A DNA stretch of 64,000 nucleotides from Acanthacorydalis orientalis (lineage: Eukaryota > Arthropoda > Insecta > Megaloptera > Corydalidae): the NCBI GenBank assembly GCA_034766995.1, contig CM068314.1:18590201-18654200 (forward strand), given 5' to 3'. The position numbers and the translations under genes are program-made. Shown here piece after piece: positions 36,961-50,640 of the stretch. A model generated the notes under the pieces. That model made no database searches, was not told where the DNA came from, and saw only the letters and a list, made by a program, of their open reading frames with translations. Every line of letters starts with the position of its first letter. Position 1 is the first letter of the stretch.

Positions 36961-38069
36961 AAAAACTCATACTTCAGTCAGCTTAAGGAATAAAACAATG
37001 TTTGATACATTATTATGAAAAACTAAAAACTTCTAAAGAAATACATTTTAAATTATAGTTTTTGGCACTGTGTGGATAAATTCAAATTTAAAAATGATTT
37101 AAATTCAATTTATTATAATCACAGTATTTTTTTGTGATCAAAAATGGTTCGTAAGTAATAATTAAATATTTTTATTGTTACTTATGCGCATTTAGATGGA
37201 GCTGTCACCACTCTTAGAACGTTTAGGTATACAAAAATGTTTATAATAATAGTGTTTTCTTATCTTTTAGGTTTTTAATAATTCAATGAATTTTGTTCAC
37301 TGATAATTTAATTTATTTGCATATTACTTTTTAAGTAGTTTCCCAAAAATGTTTGATTTTTGATTTATGTATTTAATTCCATTTTCTACATCAGATTTTT
37401 TATACTTCATATCTCTATTGAAATACGTATAAACAACAATCAAAAATAATTAATCATTGATTATTAAATATACATTTTTAAGTAGAAAAATGTGTGTTGT
37501 TTAGGAGAAAGTGAAAAATTCATAACTGAAAATAAATTCACTCTGCTCTTAATTCTACTTAACAGACTTTTTATACACTTTATTCTTATTATTTTAGATC
37601 TTTTTACATGTTATTAACGTAAGTGTAATTTTCGCTACAAAATTATTTAAATATTAAATTAAATGAGCAAAAGTAATGATTATTTTTATTAAACCAATAG
37701 TTTCTTTAAAAACTACTGCAAAATATGGAATTTAAATATTTTTAAATTAAACTAGATATTTCTCATGAATAGAATTAAATTGAAACAAATTGGAGAAGAA
37801 AGAGAATAGTCAATTATTAGACTACCATGTAATTTTGTCTGAATCAAATTGAAAGTATACTTTTTCTCTTAATCTTAATCTAAAAATATAACTAAAAAAA
37901 GATCAACATATCAGAATGTCGGTTAATGCATATAAATTTAAAGTCTATTTTATCCGTACCATAATAATTAAAAAAGAACATATAGACTTGTAAGAAAAAT
38001 TAAAATGAATGGATTTTAAACTTAAAATTAGTATGAAATAATTGAAGAAACAATTTTAATTCGTTATAC

Positions 38070-38071
<2 letters not shown>

Positions 38072-38109
<38 letters not shown>
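38072..38109. repeat. (AT)n microsatellite
   Basis: Pure AT run of about 38 bp. Confidence 0.95.
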
Positions 38110-38113
<4 letters not shown>

Positions 38114-38795
38114 ATTTATTTTTTTAATAATTTTATCTTATACACATTGTATGTATTATCTTTGTTAAACTGTTTTCAACAGTAAATTAATTAACAAATC
38201 AGATTAGTTTATAATATAAAATTTAAATCAAAAATAAGTTTTTAATTTAAATTATTTTTTTGAAATGTAATTTACTTAAAATATGAAAATCATTTAGTTT
38301 TTAGGAAGGATATATATATATACATACACACATACACTGTGAATATCATAAAACATTTTCTATAAATGTGTGGCTGTTTGTATATAGAGTATGTGTTATA
38401 AAGGTATATGTAAATTTTCAAAAGGTACAAATACACTGAAAACCAAAATCCTGCCGAAGGGTTAAAAATAAATTACATTCAAACGATGCATATCTCTAAA
38501 ACGTTAACGGTATATGGAAACCAAGGACATCGTTACACTTCAAAAATGTTTGACTTCATTTATAAATAACGTACGAGATTCCTGTTTCAAAGATCACAGA
38601 TTACATATGAACAAATTTTATTCGTTGATATAATCAGTGTTTAATGTTTTGGCGTGGAGGAATTAATTTGTGCATTTTTAAATAATTTAATTAACATTTT
38701 TGACGTTTGCGGTAAATATTTACATGACATTAACGCATTTCCTTCTATTCATAACTCTGTTTAAAGACCATACACATATATAAAGTATATTCTTA

Positions 38796-38796
38796 C

Positions 38797-38854
<58 letters not shown>
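38796..38854. repeat. (AT)n microsatellite
   Basis: AT run of about 59 bp. Confidence 0.96.
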
Positions 38855-38858
<4 letters not shown>

Positions 38859-39683
38859 TTACCAGGGATGTACAGTTTTCTTTAGCTGAGATTTTAAACT
38901 TATATTACAAGTAACACACACATTATATACAGTTGACTTTTAAAACATTAACAATACATAAATCTACTTATAATCGTGAGAAATTTAATTAAAAGAACAT
39001 TAATGATCTTTTGAAAAGTACTATTTAATTTAAAAATACCATTCAACTAATTAAAAATGAAAATATTTTTATTAATTTAATTAATTTAACATGTAATAAT
39101 TCATGTTTTTGAAAATTTTGTTTTTCAATGTTTTTGTCAAATAACTTTTTTGATTCAATTATTAATTCACATATTATTTTCAATTAGTATGATTTTAAAC
39201 GAGAAAATTTCATATGAATACCTAACCGGATCAAAGTAAAAAAAAAACACATATTATACACAATTTATGATTGCAAAAAATTCATAAGTATCTTCTACCA
39301 TGTATACAATCCATCTTTATTACATTTTACACCATTTGAATATTTTAATACATAATTTGCAAGAGTTAAATCATTGTCATGTTGCAATACTCAAAACAAC
39401 AATAAAACAAGTTCTAAACCACACAATAGAACAAACAACACACATGTGTGATGTCGCATAACAAGTATCGATAAATAAATATTTACTATTGAATTCTGTC
39501 ATTTTAATTAGCGTTACTGAGAACTATTTTATTAATGTATATGAAATGCTTATGTACGTGTATATTTGAAGTTTTTCATTGTGAATACCATTTATGTTAT
39601 TAGTTATATATTTTTCGACGAAAGAGGAAAAATGAAGTGTTTGTAAGTATGTCTATATATATATATATATATATATGTATATT

Positions 39684-40074
39684 CTGGGTCGAATTTACAC
39701 TAGGTGCTTCCCTTGGGCCACTAAACAAATTCCCCCATCAAATTTTGTCTAAATGAATTATGAAAAATCCGTGACTGTTGGGAATTTTAAGAACATTTCA
39801 ACAGAAAAATTTTTAATGATCACTAAAATATTTGTAAAATTTTCTATTCATTTCATTTATTTGTAAAATGCAAATTATGAAGTTCTGTTACATAAATTCC
39901 AAAAACAAGATTTGAACTACAAAAATTTTTAGATTTAATTTTTTTTTCACGTTCAGTTACCTACAAATCGAAAGTATGATTGAAAATAAAATATTCAACT
40001 TTTCAAAATTTACCGCCCCTCAAAATTTTCCGCTCTGAGCAGTGGCCCACGTTACCCCTGTCTAAATCCTACGA
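39684..40074. mobile_element. Nonautonomous DNA element with 35-bp terminal inverted repeats (hAT-like?)
   Basis: The left end CTGGGTCGAATTTACACTAG, leading to GGGCCACT at 39714-39721, mirrors the right end. The reverse complement of the right end reads CGTAGGATTTAGACAGGGG and leads to TGGGCCACT. The inner sequence has no transposase similarity, and GCCCCT-type strings near the right end resemble internal parts of hAT-derived repeats. The left end abuts an AT array. No clear target duplication was seen. The element is about 390 bp; the superfamily is a guess. Confidence 0.5.
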
Positions 40075-41708
40075 TCTATATATTATAATTAAGCTAGTCA
40101 ATTACTCATTCAAAATGAAAAAAATTAACAGGAATCTATGGAGATCTCAAGACAATAATCAGTTATTATTACATAATAGCTCATCAATGTCAATAAATTT
40201 GGTATACTTTAAAACTTTTACTTTATTAATTAAAAATAATCAAGTGTGTACACATATTTTATTTGTTTGTAGATGTACATTTCAACGTTTTATCCTTCAG
40301 TTCTCTTCATAATTATTACATTACTGAACTTTTAAAAATATACTAATACATTATTTTTTCAATTTTAGAAATTAATAAGATAAAAAATAGTTTGGATACG
40401 TTTTATCATAAATATATTTATTTTAATCCAATAAAAATATATATACTCTCCAATAATTGTATTGTAATTATTTTTTAAAGATAGTAGTTTGAAGCTTTGA
40501 AAAATATTGTCAAATTCATTTATAAAAAGCTTAGCTTTAGTATCGATCGGTTATAATTTAAATCTTATGTCCAGTTTTATTTCTCATTTAATTTTATTAC
40601 AAATTCTTCCGATTACAATAACTTGAGATATAGCGAGAAATGAGGTTATAATTTCTTATATTGAGAAGCTAGTTGAAAGGAAAATTTTGTAATAACGACT
40701 ACGTTCAAAGATATGAGTTGACATAAAAAAATGTCGTATGAATAAACATAAAATTTTACAAATCACGTTACACAGAGCGATTAAATTGTGTTCACAGATC
40801 ATGGAACAGAAATTAACCCAATTTCTCTTTTATGTCTTATCTAGGTAAGTATTGCAACAATTTTAAATTAATAATATTTTTTTTATGATTTCCCTTACGT
40901 AATGTTAAATTTAGTTGCCTTCACAATGTAGAAAAGGATGAATGTTTTATAACAAATACCAAAGAAGTAAAAGTGTACCAATGACAGATACAATGTTACA
41001 GTTGAAAAATAATTCATTCATTCAGAAACTTCTGAGGAAAAATATTATTCTATTAAGACTTGGGTACAATAATTCCTCATACATATTTAAGTCGTTTTAA
41101 AATAATGTGACGAATAGCTCCAATTAGAATAAAAAAGGCAAATGAATATTTTAAAGTTGATGAAACCAGCTTATTTATACCTAACAAAACATTAAATTTA
41201 ATAAATTTAAACTGTATTCGAATTAAAAAAATAACCGCGTTACTACAACCAATATGGATAGCACAAAAAAATAGATTGTCATCTAAAAATGTATTAAATA
41301 TTTACTAATGGATTCGAAATAAAAAAAAGAATATAGAATACATAATATATACTACGAAAAATAAAAGCAACAATGAATAGAAAACGTTTTTTTCTCATAT
41401 ATACATTTATGAATCCATTCCCTAAAATGTTAAAAATAGATTTGTTAATAATTCTTTATCACAATACATACAAAATCGCAACAAGTGAATTTTACTGTAT
41501 TTGAGGTAAACACATTTTATCACTATTTTTATGCAGTTAAAAAGTATTATATTTATTATAAAAAGTAAACTAATAAAGTAAATGTACGAAAAATTAATTA
41601 TAAATGTCGATAACATTAAATATCATATTTTATATTAAAAAAAGCTTTAGATGTATTTGTTTATTTGTATGTTATGTAAATTACTAATTCACGTGTCACT
41701 CTTGTGAT

Positions 41709-41722
41709 AATATATGTATATA

Positions 41723-41753
<31 letters not shown>

Positions 41754-41754
41754 G
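41709..41754. repeat. Interrupted (AT)n microsatellite
   Basis: AT run with two ATGTAT interruptions. Confidence 0.94.
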
Positions 41755-41836
41755 TTTAAATGGGAATGTTATTTATATAATTTAAATAAAATCAATCACG
41801 TACATGTCATTTAATAATAAATGAATGACGTTAAAC

Positions 41837-41889
41837 CAATAAAAACACAATTATAAAATTATTAAATCAATACAAACACAATTATAAAA
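41837..41889. repeat. 22-bp direct repeat
   Basis: CAATAAAAACACAATTATAAAA recurs 31 bp downstream (41868-41889) with one mismatch, a small local tandem duplication. Confidence 0.85.
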
Positions 41890-41999
41890 CAAACGCGATA
41901 ATTAATCGCAATAATTGAAATAGTATAAATATTCTATCAATATATTGATGTAGATATATCTTATACACAATATGATATATACAAATGGGAACAAGATTT

Positions 42000-42260
42000 T
42001 ACAAATACAAAACGAGACAAGCAGTTAAAATTGATGCCCGAAGGGGATTGAAGTGAGCAGCAGTGGCATAAGATACAAACTACATTCGCACAGATGTAAC
42101 GCGCGAGGGTCGATGTCCTTGACCCAAACACAAGAACGTGTTCAGGTGTATTGTTTTACGCACGAATGGCGCTGGTCTAATGGAAGTTCTTCCTACGCGA
42201 TAATTCACATTGTTTCCTAATGTCGTTTCGACGAATAACTAGAAAGTAGTTCCTTTTCTT
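42000..42260. other. Complex island 14
   Basis: About 250 bp of balanced sequence with GTAACGCGCGAGGGTCGATG near 42098-42116 and TTTTACGCACG near 42154. No frame; no element similarity. Confidence 0.33.
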
Positions 42261-42340
42261 TTTGTTTCCTTTTAGATTATACAGTGTTGTTTATATGTAC
42301 GATTTTGTAAAATAAACGGCATGTAATATAACCGAACATG

Positions 42341-42342
<2 letters not shown>

Positions 42343-42390
<48 letters not shown>
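42343..42390. repeat. (AT)n microsatellite
   Basis: Pure AT run of about 48 bp. Confidence 0.96.
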
Positions 42391-42392
<2 letters not shown>

Positions 42393-43000
42393 AATCTAAA
42401 AAAACACAGAGAATAAATTAGTACCTTGACATTAAACATCAATCATTTTTAAGTGCTATAAAAACCGCACAGAATGTAAAATTTTAAAACTATGTTCTGT
42501 TAATATGAGTTTTAAAACGGTAGTTACATTCTATTATAACCTTTTAATATATCTTCTTTGATTTATTTGCTTTTTATGAAATACTCATACATTTTTTCTT
42601 TATACTCTAAGAAAAACTTAAAAATTATGAATTTAGTATACAAAAAAGATTTAGTTTTCTTAACTAAAATTAAAATTAAAAATAAAAATGGAATTTTATA
42701 TGATGTATTAAAAGTTAACTATACATAATAAATTATTTTTTGTGAAAAAATAAAAAAAGGTGTTGAAAAAACTGTTAAAATATTTGCATCTTAATTATTA
42801 AATAATTTTCGAGAAGAGCTTGCTCGAAATATTAAAATAAACATATATCAATACCACAACAATATTTCCTTTCATAAAATCTGAATTGGCAGAATGAATT
42901 ATATGTATGAATACTGGAGTGAAAATGAGCACAGTACAGTAATAAAATATCGAGATAACACTAATTAATTAAAACTATTTGTTCCAATAAGCATTTGATT
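42391..43000. other. AT-rich spacer
   Basis: Nothing recognised. Confidence 0.5.
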
Positions 43001-43350
43001 AGTTGTTCAAACGCTGTTCGTAGGTACTTCACTGCTATAACTTAAATGAAATCAATCAGTGATATATACATCGTTTCACGCAATTTAATTTAATCAAGAA
43101 TGTTTTCAAATTGAATAAAATCTATTGCTAAAGAACGTTGCGTTTGCCGAAGTACAACGTTCGTACGACTGTATCCTTAGATATTTGAATTTTATTGCTT
43201 ATGTTTTACGACGCGTTTCGCAGTGTGACGTTGATATTGGTTTTATCAGATAAGAGTGTATTAGTGGTGTCAAGATGGCACCCAATTCTCAAATCTGTTA
43301 TTGTGATTTTTCAATTTCGTTTTGATTCGATAGTAAATTTAGCAATATTG
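43000..43350. other. Complex island 15
   Basis: CpG-containing sequence with TTTTATTGC and TTTTACGACGCG (posterior-Hox-like strings) near 43190-43215. AAGATGGCACC near 43274 is a YY1/Pho-like GCCAT core on the minus strand. No open frame; regulatory inference only. Confidence 0.3.
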
Positions 43351-43808
43351 AAAAATAAGTGTCAATAAAAATATGTGATTATGTATTATTCGAAATTAAG
43401 TATCGATAAATTTGATTAATGCGGTATTTTATTACGTCTATTAAACTAAAACACCATAAAAATTCGATATAAAATATTATCTCTTCTGTATCGTATATTA
43501 GCAAAACAGTTATAGACTAAAATGTGATTAAGAACGAGAATTTGTAACATACAATATTCGCTGTAAATGTATCGGTTTATATTTTCCAACAAGCTTATAT
43601 TGTATAGAAAATTAGTAAAGCTAAAGGTAAACAATGTATCTCATCCATCACGTTTAATCAGAAGAAATATGGATACAAGTATATAGTAAAATTTGGTTGC
43701 TTACAAATAACTTACACAAGTTATCTATAAGTTTATCGAATTTTATAAAAGAAGTCATTAAAAATTCTTTAATCTTTTGATTTTTATACCTTAACAATAA
43801 AACATTAA

Positions 43809-43815
<7 letters not shown>

Positions 43816-43877
<62 letters not shown>

Positions 43878-43879
43878 TA
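43816..43879. repeat. Interrupted (AT)n microsatellite
   Basis: Two AT runs separated by ACAC, followed by ATACAT steps. Confidence 0.95.
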
Positions 43880-44168
43880 GATATATACATATACCCACAC
43901 ATATATTACAAACATATAAAAACATATATGAAATATTATTTTCTGGAAATAAAAATATTTTTCTCATCAATTCAATAGTTAAAAAATAAATACTTTCATG
44001 TTAAGGACAGAAATATTTATTACACTGTTTGTTAGCTATATTTTCTATTCAAGTAGAATCAGGTGTAATGAATTGTTTTATCATTAATCATTCGGATTCT
44101 TTTTATTTTACTGGAAACCTTTTTAATGAATAATACTGAAATATGAAACATTTATCAAATTACTTTAC

Positions 44169-44197
44169 ATATATATATATATATAGTGTGTGTGTAT
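44169..44197. repeat. Compound (AT)n-(TG)n microsatellite
   Basis: Short AT run followed by six TG units. Confidence 0.9.
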
Positions 44198-44629
44198 GAT
44201 ACACAAAATTATATTCGGAACAATGTGTCAAAAGCACAATTTGGTAAATTCGAATCAATTACAAAAAAGAAGACATTTATCAGTCCTTATAATTCAATTA
44301 CGAAAACTATTTTTTAACGTATTATAATTAACTTAATTCTTATAGAATTTCGATGTGTTCTCTTTTTGGAATTTCAATTTATTGCTGATATTTTAACATT
44401 GAAATATTCTACATTTTGTCTTTTACAGAATCGAATTGTTTTGCCTGAAAATATTCTTAAATTATAAAAAAAATATTGAATAGAATCTTTATTAATTATG
44501 ATTATTTCATTATAACTCGTATATTTTCATTTTGAAAATGTGGAAATAACTAACGTGCACTTTGATAATAGTGCCATCATTATAGGAATCAACCATTAAT
44601 TATTATTGATTAAATTTTGATAACGTTCA

Positions 44630-44633
<4 letters not shown>

Positions 44634-44675
<42 letters not shown>
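44634..44675. repeat. (AT)n microsatellite with mirrored flanks
   Basis: An AT run bordered by AAACAATAT on the left and ATATTGTTT on the right, so the whole unit is a perfect palindrome a few bases beyond the repeat on each side. Confidence 0.93.
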
Positions 44676-44679
<4 letters not shown>

Positions 44680-45029
44680 TCGATTAAAACAATGAGCTGT
44701 CAATTAATGAATTATTGGCTTTAAGTGGATAAATGAGTATATACTGTATTTTATATGAATAATAGTGGTTTGAAATTCTTTATAATCTTTTATACAATAT
44801 GAAAAAAGTAAATAGAAAAGTTTTAAAACATTCATTTCGTGTACAAAGAAATTGTAAACAAACAGGAATTTTAACTCCGCACTGAAGTGTTTAAAATGTT
44901 AATGTAAGTTGAAAAAAGTATCCACAATGTCAACAATATGTTGCACATAAAACCCTCATGGACTTTATTGATCACTTATTAAATGAGAACGAAAATACAC
45001 TGACGAAATAAAAATGGAGATACTTTAAT

Positions 45030-45370
45030 CTACGTTTGTTGTTTTTGTGACAGACATTTGCAACTTTAGTATCCGTGGTGAAATGGTTCATGATACGACG
45101 ACAACAGTGAGATATATTACTTTGTACCGGAAACAGTTGTATTGATGTATACGGTGAGTGCGATTTCACGGCGGACCTAGCGACCTTTGTTATCTGTTCT
45201 CAGTGAGATAGTTTCGTTTATGGTACCAATGAAAATTTTATAGACCGACGTTTTTTTTACGGCCGCGGATTTTTATTTGCGTCACAAACGGTTTTTAATG
45301 GTTGACACCGAAAGTACAGATTTCTGAATCGATCTTTCAAAGTGTACACATGTCGATTGTAATAAAAGTC
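45030..45370. other. Complex island 16
   Basis: Distinctive balanced sequence. ACGTTTTTTTTACGGCCGCGG near 45247-45266 and TTTTTATTTGCGTCAC just after it contain posterior-Hox-like TTTTAC and TTTTAT strings. Several ACGG/CGAC strings follow. A 65-codon minus-strand frame (44972-45169) overlaps its left part without a recognisable domain. Candidate regulatory DNA. Confidence 0.33.
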
Positions 45371-45610
45371 GCTTTTCTAGGAATGATGTTTAAAAATAAC
45401 ACAAGACACTTTATTCAATTAAAACATATTTTTATAATTATTTTTATTTAATTGCAGTTTAGATAATATTAATATATATTTAATCAAAACTAATCTGTTT
45501 TTTAAATTTGTTTTTATTTCCATAAATTATTTAAATTTGGTAATAAAGAATTATTTTTTTAATTTTATACTTGTATATACTTGTTTTTCTTAGAACTTAA
45601 CAGCAATTCT

Positions 45611-45613
<3 letters not shown>

Positions 45614-45664
<51 letters not shown>
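45614..45664. repeat. (AT)n microsatellite
   Basis: AT run of about 51 bp with one TGTATA step near the right end. Confidence 0.95.
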
Positions 45665-45874
45665 GATATTGATTTACTCTTCTGTTTTTTTGATAGTAAA
45701 ATATTATACACAGATCTAGAAATAAATCAAAAAATTTTAACCGACTGAAGTGAGGAAATATTTAAAAAAAGTTATATCATAATAATTTTAAATGTATATT
45801 ATATGTAGTTACTCGTATATTTCTATTTTGTAGCATTAGTATATGACACTAAAAGATGCCCTTTTCTTTCTAAT

Positions 45875-45919
45875 TCTCTCTCTCTCTCTCTCTATTAATT
45901 TATATATATATATATATAT
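45875..45919. repeat. Compound (CT)n-(AT)n microsatellite
   Basis: About nine CT units, then ATTAATT, then an AT run. Confidence 0.93.
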
Positions 45920-46265
45920 TAATAATAAGACTTGAATGTTTCTAATATCTATTGCCTTCTTTTTACTTTTATTTAAAATGTAATTCGAATAAGAGAATGA
46001 ATACTTGAAACTATCAAATTTTATTTATTTTCTCACTTATATTTTATACTCGTACATATTTATTCGGGTATCGACATCATAAATACTTCTTTTTTTAAAG
46101 CTATGTCCGGTAAAAAGTATTCATGTCAGTTTCATAATACAAGTAACATCAATATTATTTAACTGAAAAGTGAATACGAAGATGAACATCTCTTGCTCTT
46201 ATTATTATTATTATTACAATACACGTATATTTAGATCGCCCGATTGTATGTATGTATATAATTTT

Positions 46266-46269
<4 letters not shown>

Positions 46270-46309
<40 letters not shown>
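46270..46309. repeat. (AT)n microsatellite
   Basis: Pure AT run of about 40 bp. Confidence 0.95.
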
Positions 46310-46311
<2 letters not shown>

Positions 46312-46339
46312 TTTTGTATATATGTGTAGTTTTACATTA

Positions 46340-46790
46340 ACACAAAATAGACTCTAGACGTTATTCATCTTGAACATATAAAGATCGTGGAATTTCAGAT
46401 AAAAAGTTTCCATTCACAACAAAATTACAGCCCAGTAAAACTCATCTTTTAAATTCTTCTCATTTTGTATATCTTTTGTCCCTAATAACTACACGCCATA
46501 GAAAACGTTTTTAAACACTGTACATATCAGACATAAAAGAGTTTTTTGAATAGAAAATATGGACGACGCATTAAAAAGACACTTTGAGAAGTCACCGCAC
46601 ACTAATACACACGCACGGATGGAGTTTATAGAATAGGCTCTTCTGCAAGTTTTAGACCCTTGACTATGAAATGATAAATACACGAGACATGCCATTGAGA
46701 TCAGACATAAGCGAACGAATACATCTACGTGGTGGTAAAATGGGAATGGCTTTGTTTTCGTTCTTGATTACTTGTGAATGACATTTGGAT
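46340..46790. other. Complex island 17
   Basis: About 450 bp of moderately complex DNA, with CACACACGCACGGATGGAG near 46607-46625. A 68-codon minus-strand frame (46489-46695) crosses it without recognisable motifs. No element similarity. Confidence 0.28.
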
Positions 46791-47047
46791 AAAAGATACA
46801 TTCCATCGTGTGCATATCTGGCTTATTTGCACCATCTGATAATTTGTATTTTATTACAAACGTACAAACGAGGAAAAAAGTCTATTCATTATTGTTCGTA
46901 CAATAAAATCATTTCCATGTTATTTTCAAGTATGTCATTAAAATATAATAAAGTTTTTTTTTAATTAATTATTCGCATGAAACAGAATGTTAATTTATAT
47001 AGAAAACAATTTTTAAATTACTTCATCAATTTAACTAGGAAGGTTTT

Positions 47048-47099
<52 letters not shown>

Positions 47100-47830
47100 G
47101 TTATTAATTAGTGCGTAACTTTTCCTATTTCACTAGGATAACGACAACCTGCTGAGAAAAATAAACTCCTAATGGTTACTGCTTATATATATAATAATAT
47201 TTAATGTAATAATAGAGAACCCACACTTCATGATATTAGTCCGTGCCAGAAAGTCCATCGTATCGTGAGAATATCATAATGTGAACCCAACAATTCATTA
47301 TAAATATTTTGACAATTTATTCCTGAATATCAGATGTTAAAAAGTTTATTGCATAAATTCAATCTCTTTCTAATAGATGACATTTAAAATTTTAATATGA
47401 TTTCATTTAGTTTAAAATATTAATACATTAAAAAATTAAAAGGGATTTAGTTAAACATTTTGAAGAAATCGTTTTTTTCATTTAATCAAATGTCAATTAA
47501 TATTAAAAAACAATATGTATATTAATATTATAGTAGATCAAAAAACTGGTTTTTAAAATAAGTCACGGTCTAATAATAAAGAATCTCCTCTTTTCAGTCA
47601 AAATTTGGCGGATTTTTCTTTTCTTGACTTTTTTATTTCTCTTGTAAAAACAATTAAAGTTCTTTATGTGATTTTATACTTTCTCTAAAAGTAATTGAAA
47701 TAGTTTGGAGCTCAATCTTCAATTTAACAGTTCAACTATCCAGTAGTTTAACTTTTGGATTTTTTATTACTGTTTTCTTTTACAATACCCTATATAGAAA
47801 ATTGAAATCGTAAATCGTAATTACGCCATA
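46791..47830. other. AT-rich spacer
   Basis: One AT run at 47054-47093; nothing else recognised. Confidence 0.5.
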
Positions 47831-48125
47831 AAATTCATATTTTATTCGCACAGATCATGTCGTCTGATGAATGCGTTGACTGATGTTCGCACCTGACTCC
47901 TGATGTAACTAAACCCGGGTACAAATCGCATGGTCTACGTCTTGTGTAAATAGTAGAGTAGAAATTTGAGTCTATTTGAATCTAATGATGGATTAGAAAA
48001 TAAAAGAAGACAGACAGAAGTACTGTAGGTGCAAATGAAGATTGATTCTCTTACTGATTCATGTGCCCTCCTCCACATTTACAGAGAGAACTCACTGTTC
48101 ACATCTAAGAACCGGGTTATTTTGT
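47830..48125. other. Complex island 18
   Basis: Balanced sequence with ACCCGGGTACAAATCGCATG near 47911-47930 and a matching AACCGGGTT near 48110. There is no frame. The GGGTACAAATC string was considered as a tRNA B-box and judged too weak. Confidence 0.3.
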
Positions 48126-48334
48126 ATTTTTAATTGTACAATGATAATTATTGTGAAAAATCCATTCACTAATATATATATATATATTAATATAACTAAA
48201 TTTTCTAGGTTTTAGTGATCTGAAGAGTGAAATGCACATAAGTCACAATCAAAAATGATCAATAATGATTTATTGAACATTTTTTACCAGAATTTTTTTT
48301 TTACTTTGTGGGATAAAAATAAAATTCATTTGCA

Positions 48335-49599
<1,265 letters not shown>

Positions 49600-49600
<1 letters not shown>

Positions 49601-49780
49601 TGTCACGAGAGCTTCACTCAATGATATGCTAAGAAGTTATCAGAAACACTCAATCCGGAAAAAGCGTTGATGTATGATGTCAAAACGAGTTTATCGCAAC
49701 AATCATTAATCATTTGTCACACCAATTCGTATCATTCGTGTGTTCGTTTGACTGACGTTCGTTTCTGAAGTGGATAATTT
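49600..49780. promoter_or_regulatory. Complex island 19 with a Hth/Exd/Hox-like string
   Basis: A roughly 180-bp patch. The minus strand of 49701-49720 reads GTGACAAATGATTAATGATT: a TGACA (Homothorax/Meis type) followed three bases later by TGATTAAT (Exd-Hox type). This arrangement is typical of Hox cofactor enhancers. Single TGATNNAT strings are frequent by chance in this window; the adjacent TGACA makes this one less trivial. Confidence 0.25.
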
Positions 49781-50173
49781 TAAATAAATACAACGTTTTC
49801 TATATTTTCATAATCTAAACATACACAATTTAGTACTTAACTCTAAAACATTCATAATTATATGATCAAAAGGTTTGAGGAAATCGTTCCCTTGACGAAA
49901 TCTCTCACATGAGATCAATACTTTTATTTACTATTTTTTAATTTTTTTTCTTCTACTATATACAAAAATTAATCAATCAAAACTTGAACAAAAATACTCT
50001 ATTTTCATTTTAATCTCTGTATATAAAACAGAAATAAAATTTCCGACAATGAATTACTCTAAAAAATTATTAATGAACGAGCACAATTTTTTTTAGTTCG
50101 ATATTAAAAATATTAATTTTTCCGATAAACATCAGTTTTAACTGGTATACACACTTCTATACATACATAAACA

Positions 50174-50223
<50 letters not shown>

Positions 50224-50340
50224 TAATGGAAGTGTACGAAAAGAGTGAGGAAAATATGAAATCCGCTTTCATAAATACTTTGAAAAAACATTTACTTAAT
50301 TACACGCGTTTTCGTATAGTCGTAATGAATATTTTTAATA
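49781..50340. other. AT-rich spacer
   Basis: One AT run at 50176-50215; nothing else recognised. Confidence 0.5.
50176..50215. repeat. (AT)n microsatellite
   Basis: AT run of about 40 bp. Confidence 0.95.
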
Positions 50341-50640
50341 CGATATTAAACCTACTGTCATTTGCACACTGGACATTCATCCGCACAGATATGAAACATT
50401 AATCGTTCACGACACACATTAAAAACAAACTTCCAGTTACGGAAATATAGACTTATCAATTTTTTGTATGCAAATTTTCACTTGCCTCCCGTACGTAATC
50501 ATAAAGCATGTTAAAATTAATGTAGTGAAACGTACCTATTGGTAGTCTTGCTTGTCTGCTGGAACAAGACCGTAGGACAAATTTTTTTCACGGCATCCAA
50601 ACGTAATATTCTTTATTACCTCCATTTATTTCCGAAATGA
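50340..50640. other. Complex island 20
   Basis: Moderately complex sequence, with CTTGCCTCCCGTACGTAATC near 50483-50500 and CTTGTCTGCTGGAACAAGACCG near 50551-50571. The latter contains the short inverted repeat CTTGT...ACAAG. No frame. Confidence 0.28.

Larger units (their letters stand above)
36961..39683. other. AT-rich desert with AT arrays
   Basis: No gene recognised. A small complex patch at 38430-38620 contains a TCF-like TTTCAAAGATCA. Arrays lie at 38072-38109, 38796-38854 and 39654-39683. Confidence 0.5.
40075..42000. other. AT-rich desert
   Basis: No gene or element recognised apart from the array at 41709-41754 and a small direct repeat at 41837-41889. Confidence 0.5.
43351..45030. 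other. AT-rich desert with AT arrays
   Basis: No gene recognised; arrays at 43816-43879, 44169-44197 and 44634-44675. Confidence 0.5.
45371..46340. other. AT-rich spacer with microsatellites
   Basis: Arrays at 45614-45664, 45875-45919 and 46270-46309; no gene recognised. Confidence 0.5.

Noticed and set aside
39980..40312. 110-codon plus-strand frame
   Set aside because: It starts inside the right end of the terminal-repeat element and runs into desert; no domain and poor composition.
47905..47935. GGGTACAAATC as a tRNA/SINE B-box
   Set aside because: Deviates from GGTTCRANYCC and no A-box lies upstream at a suitable distance.
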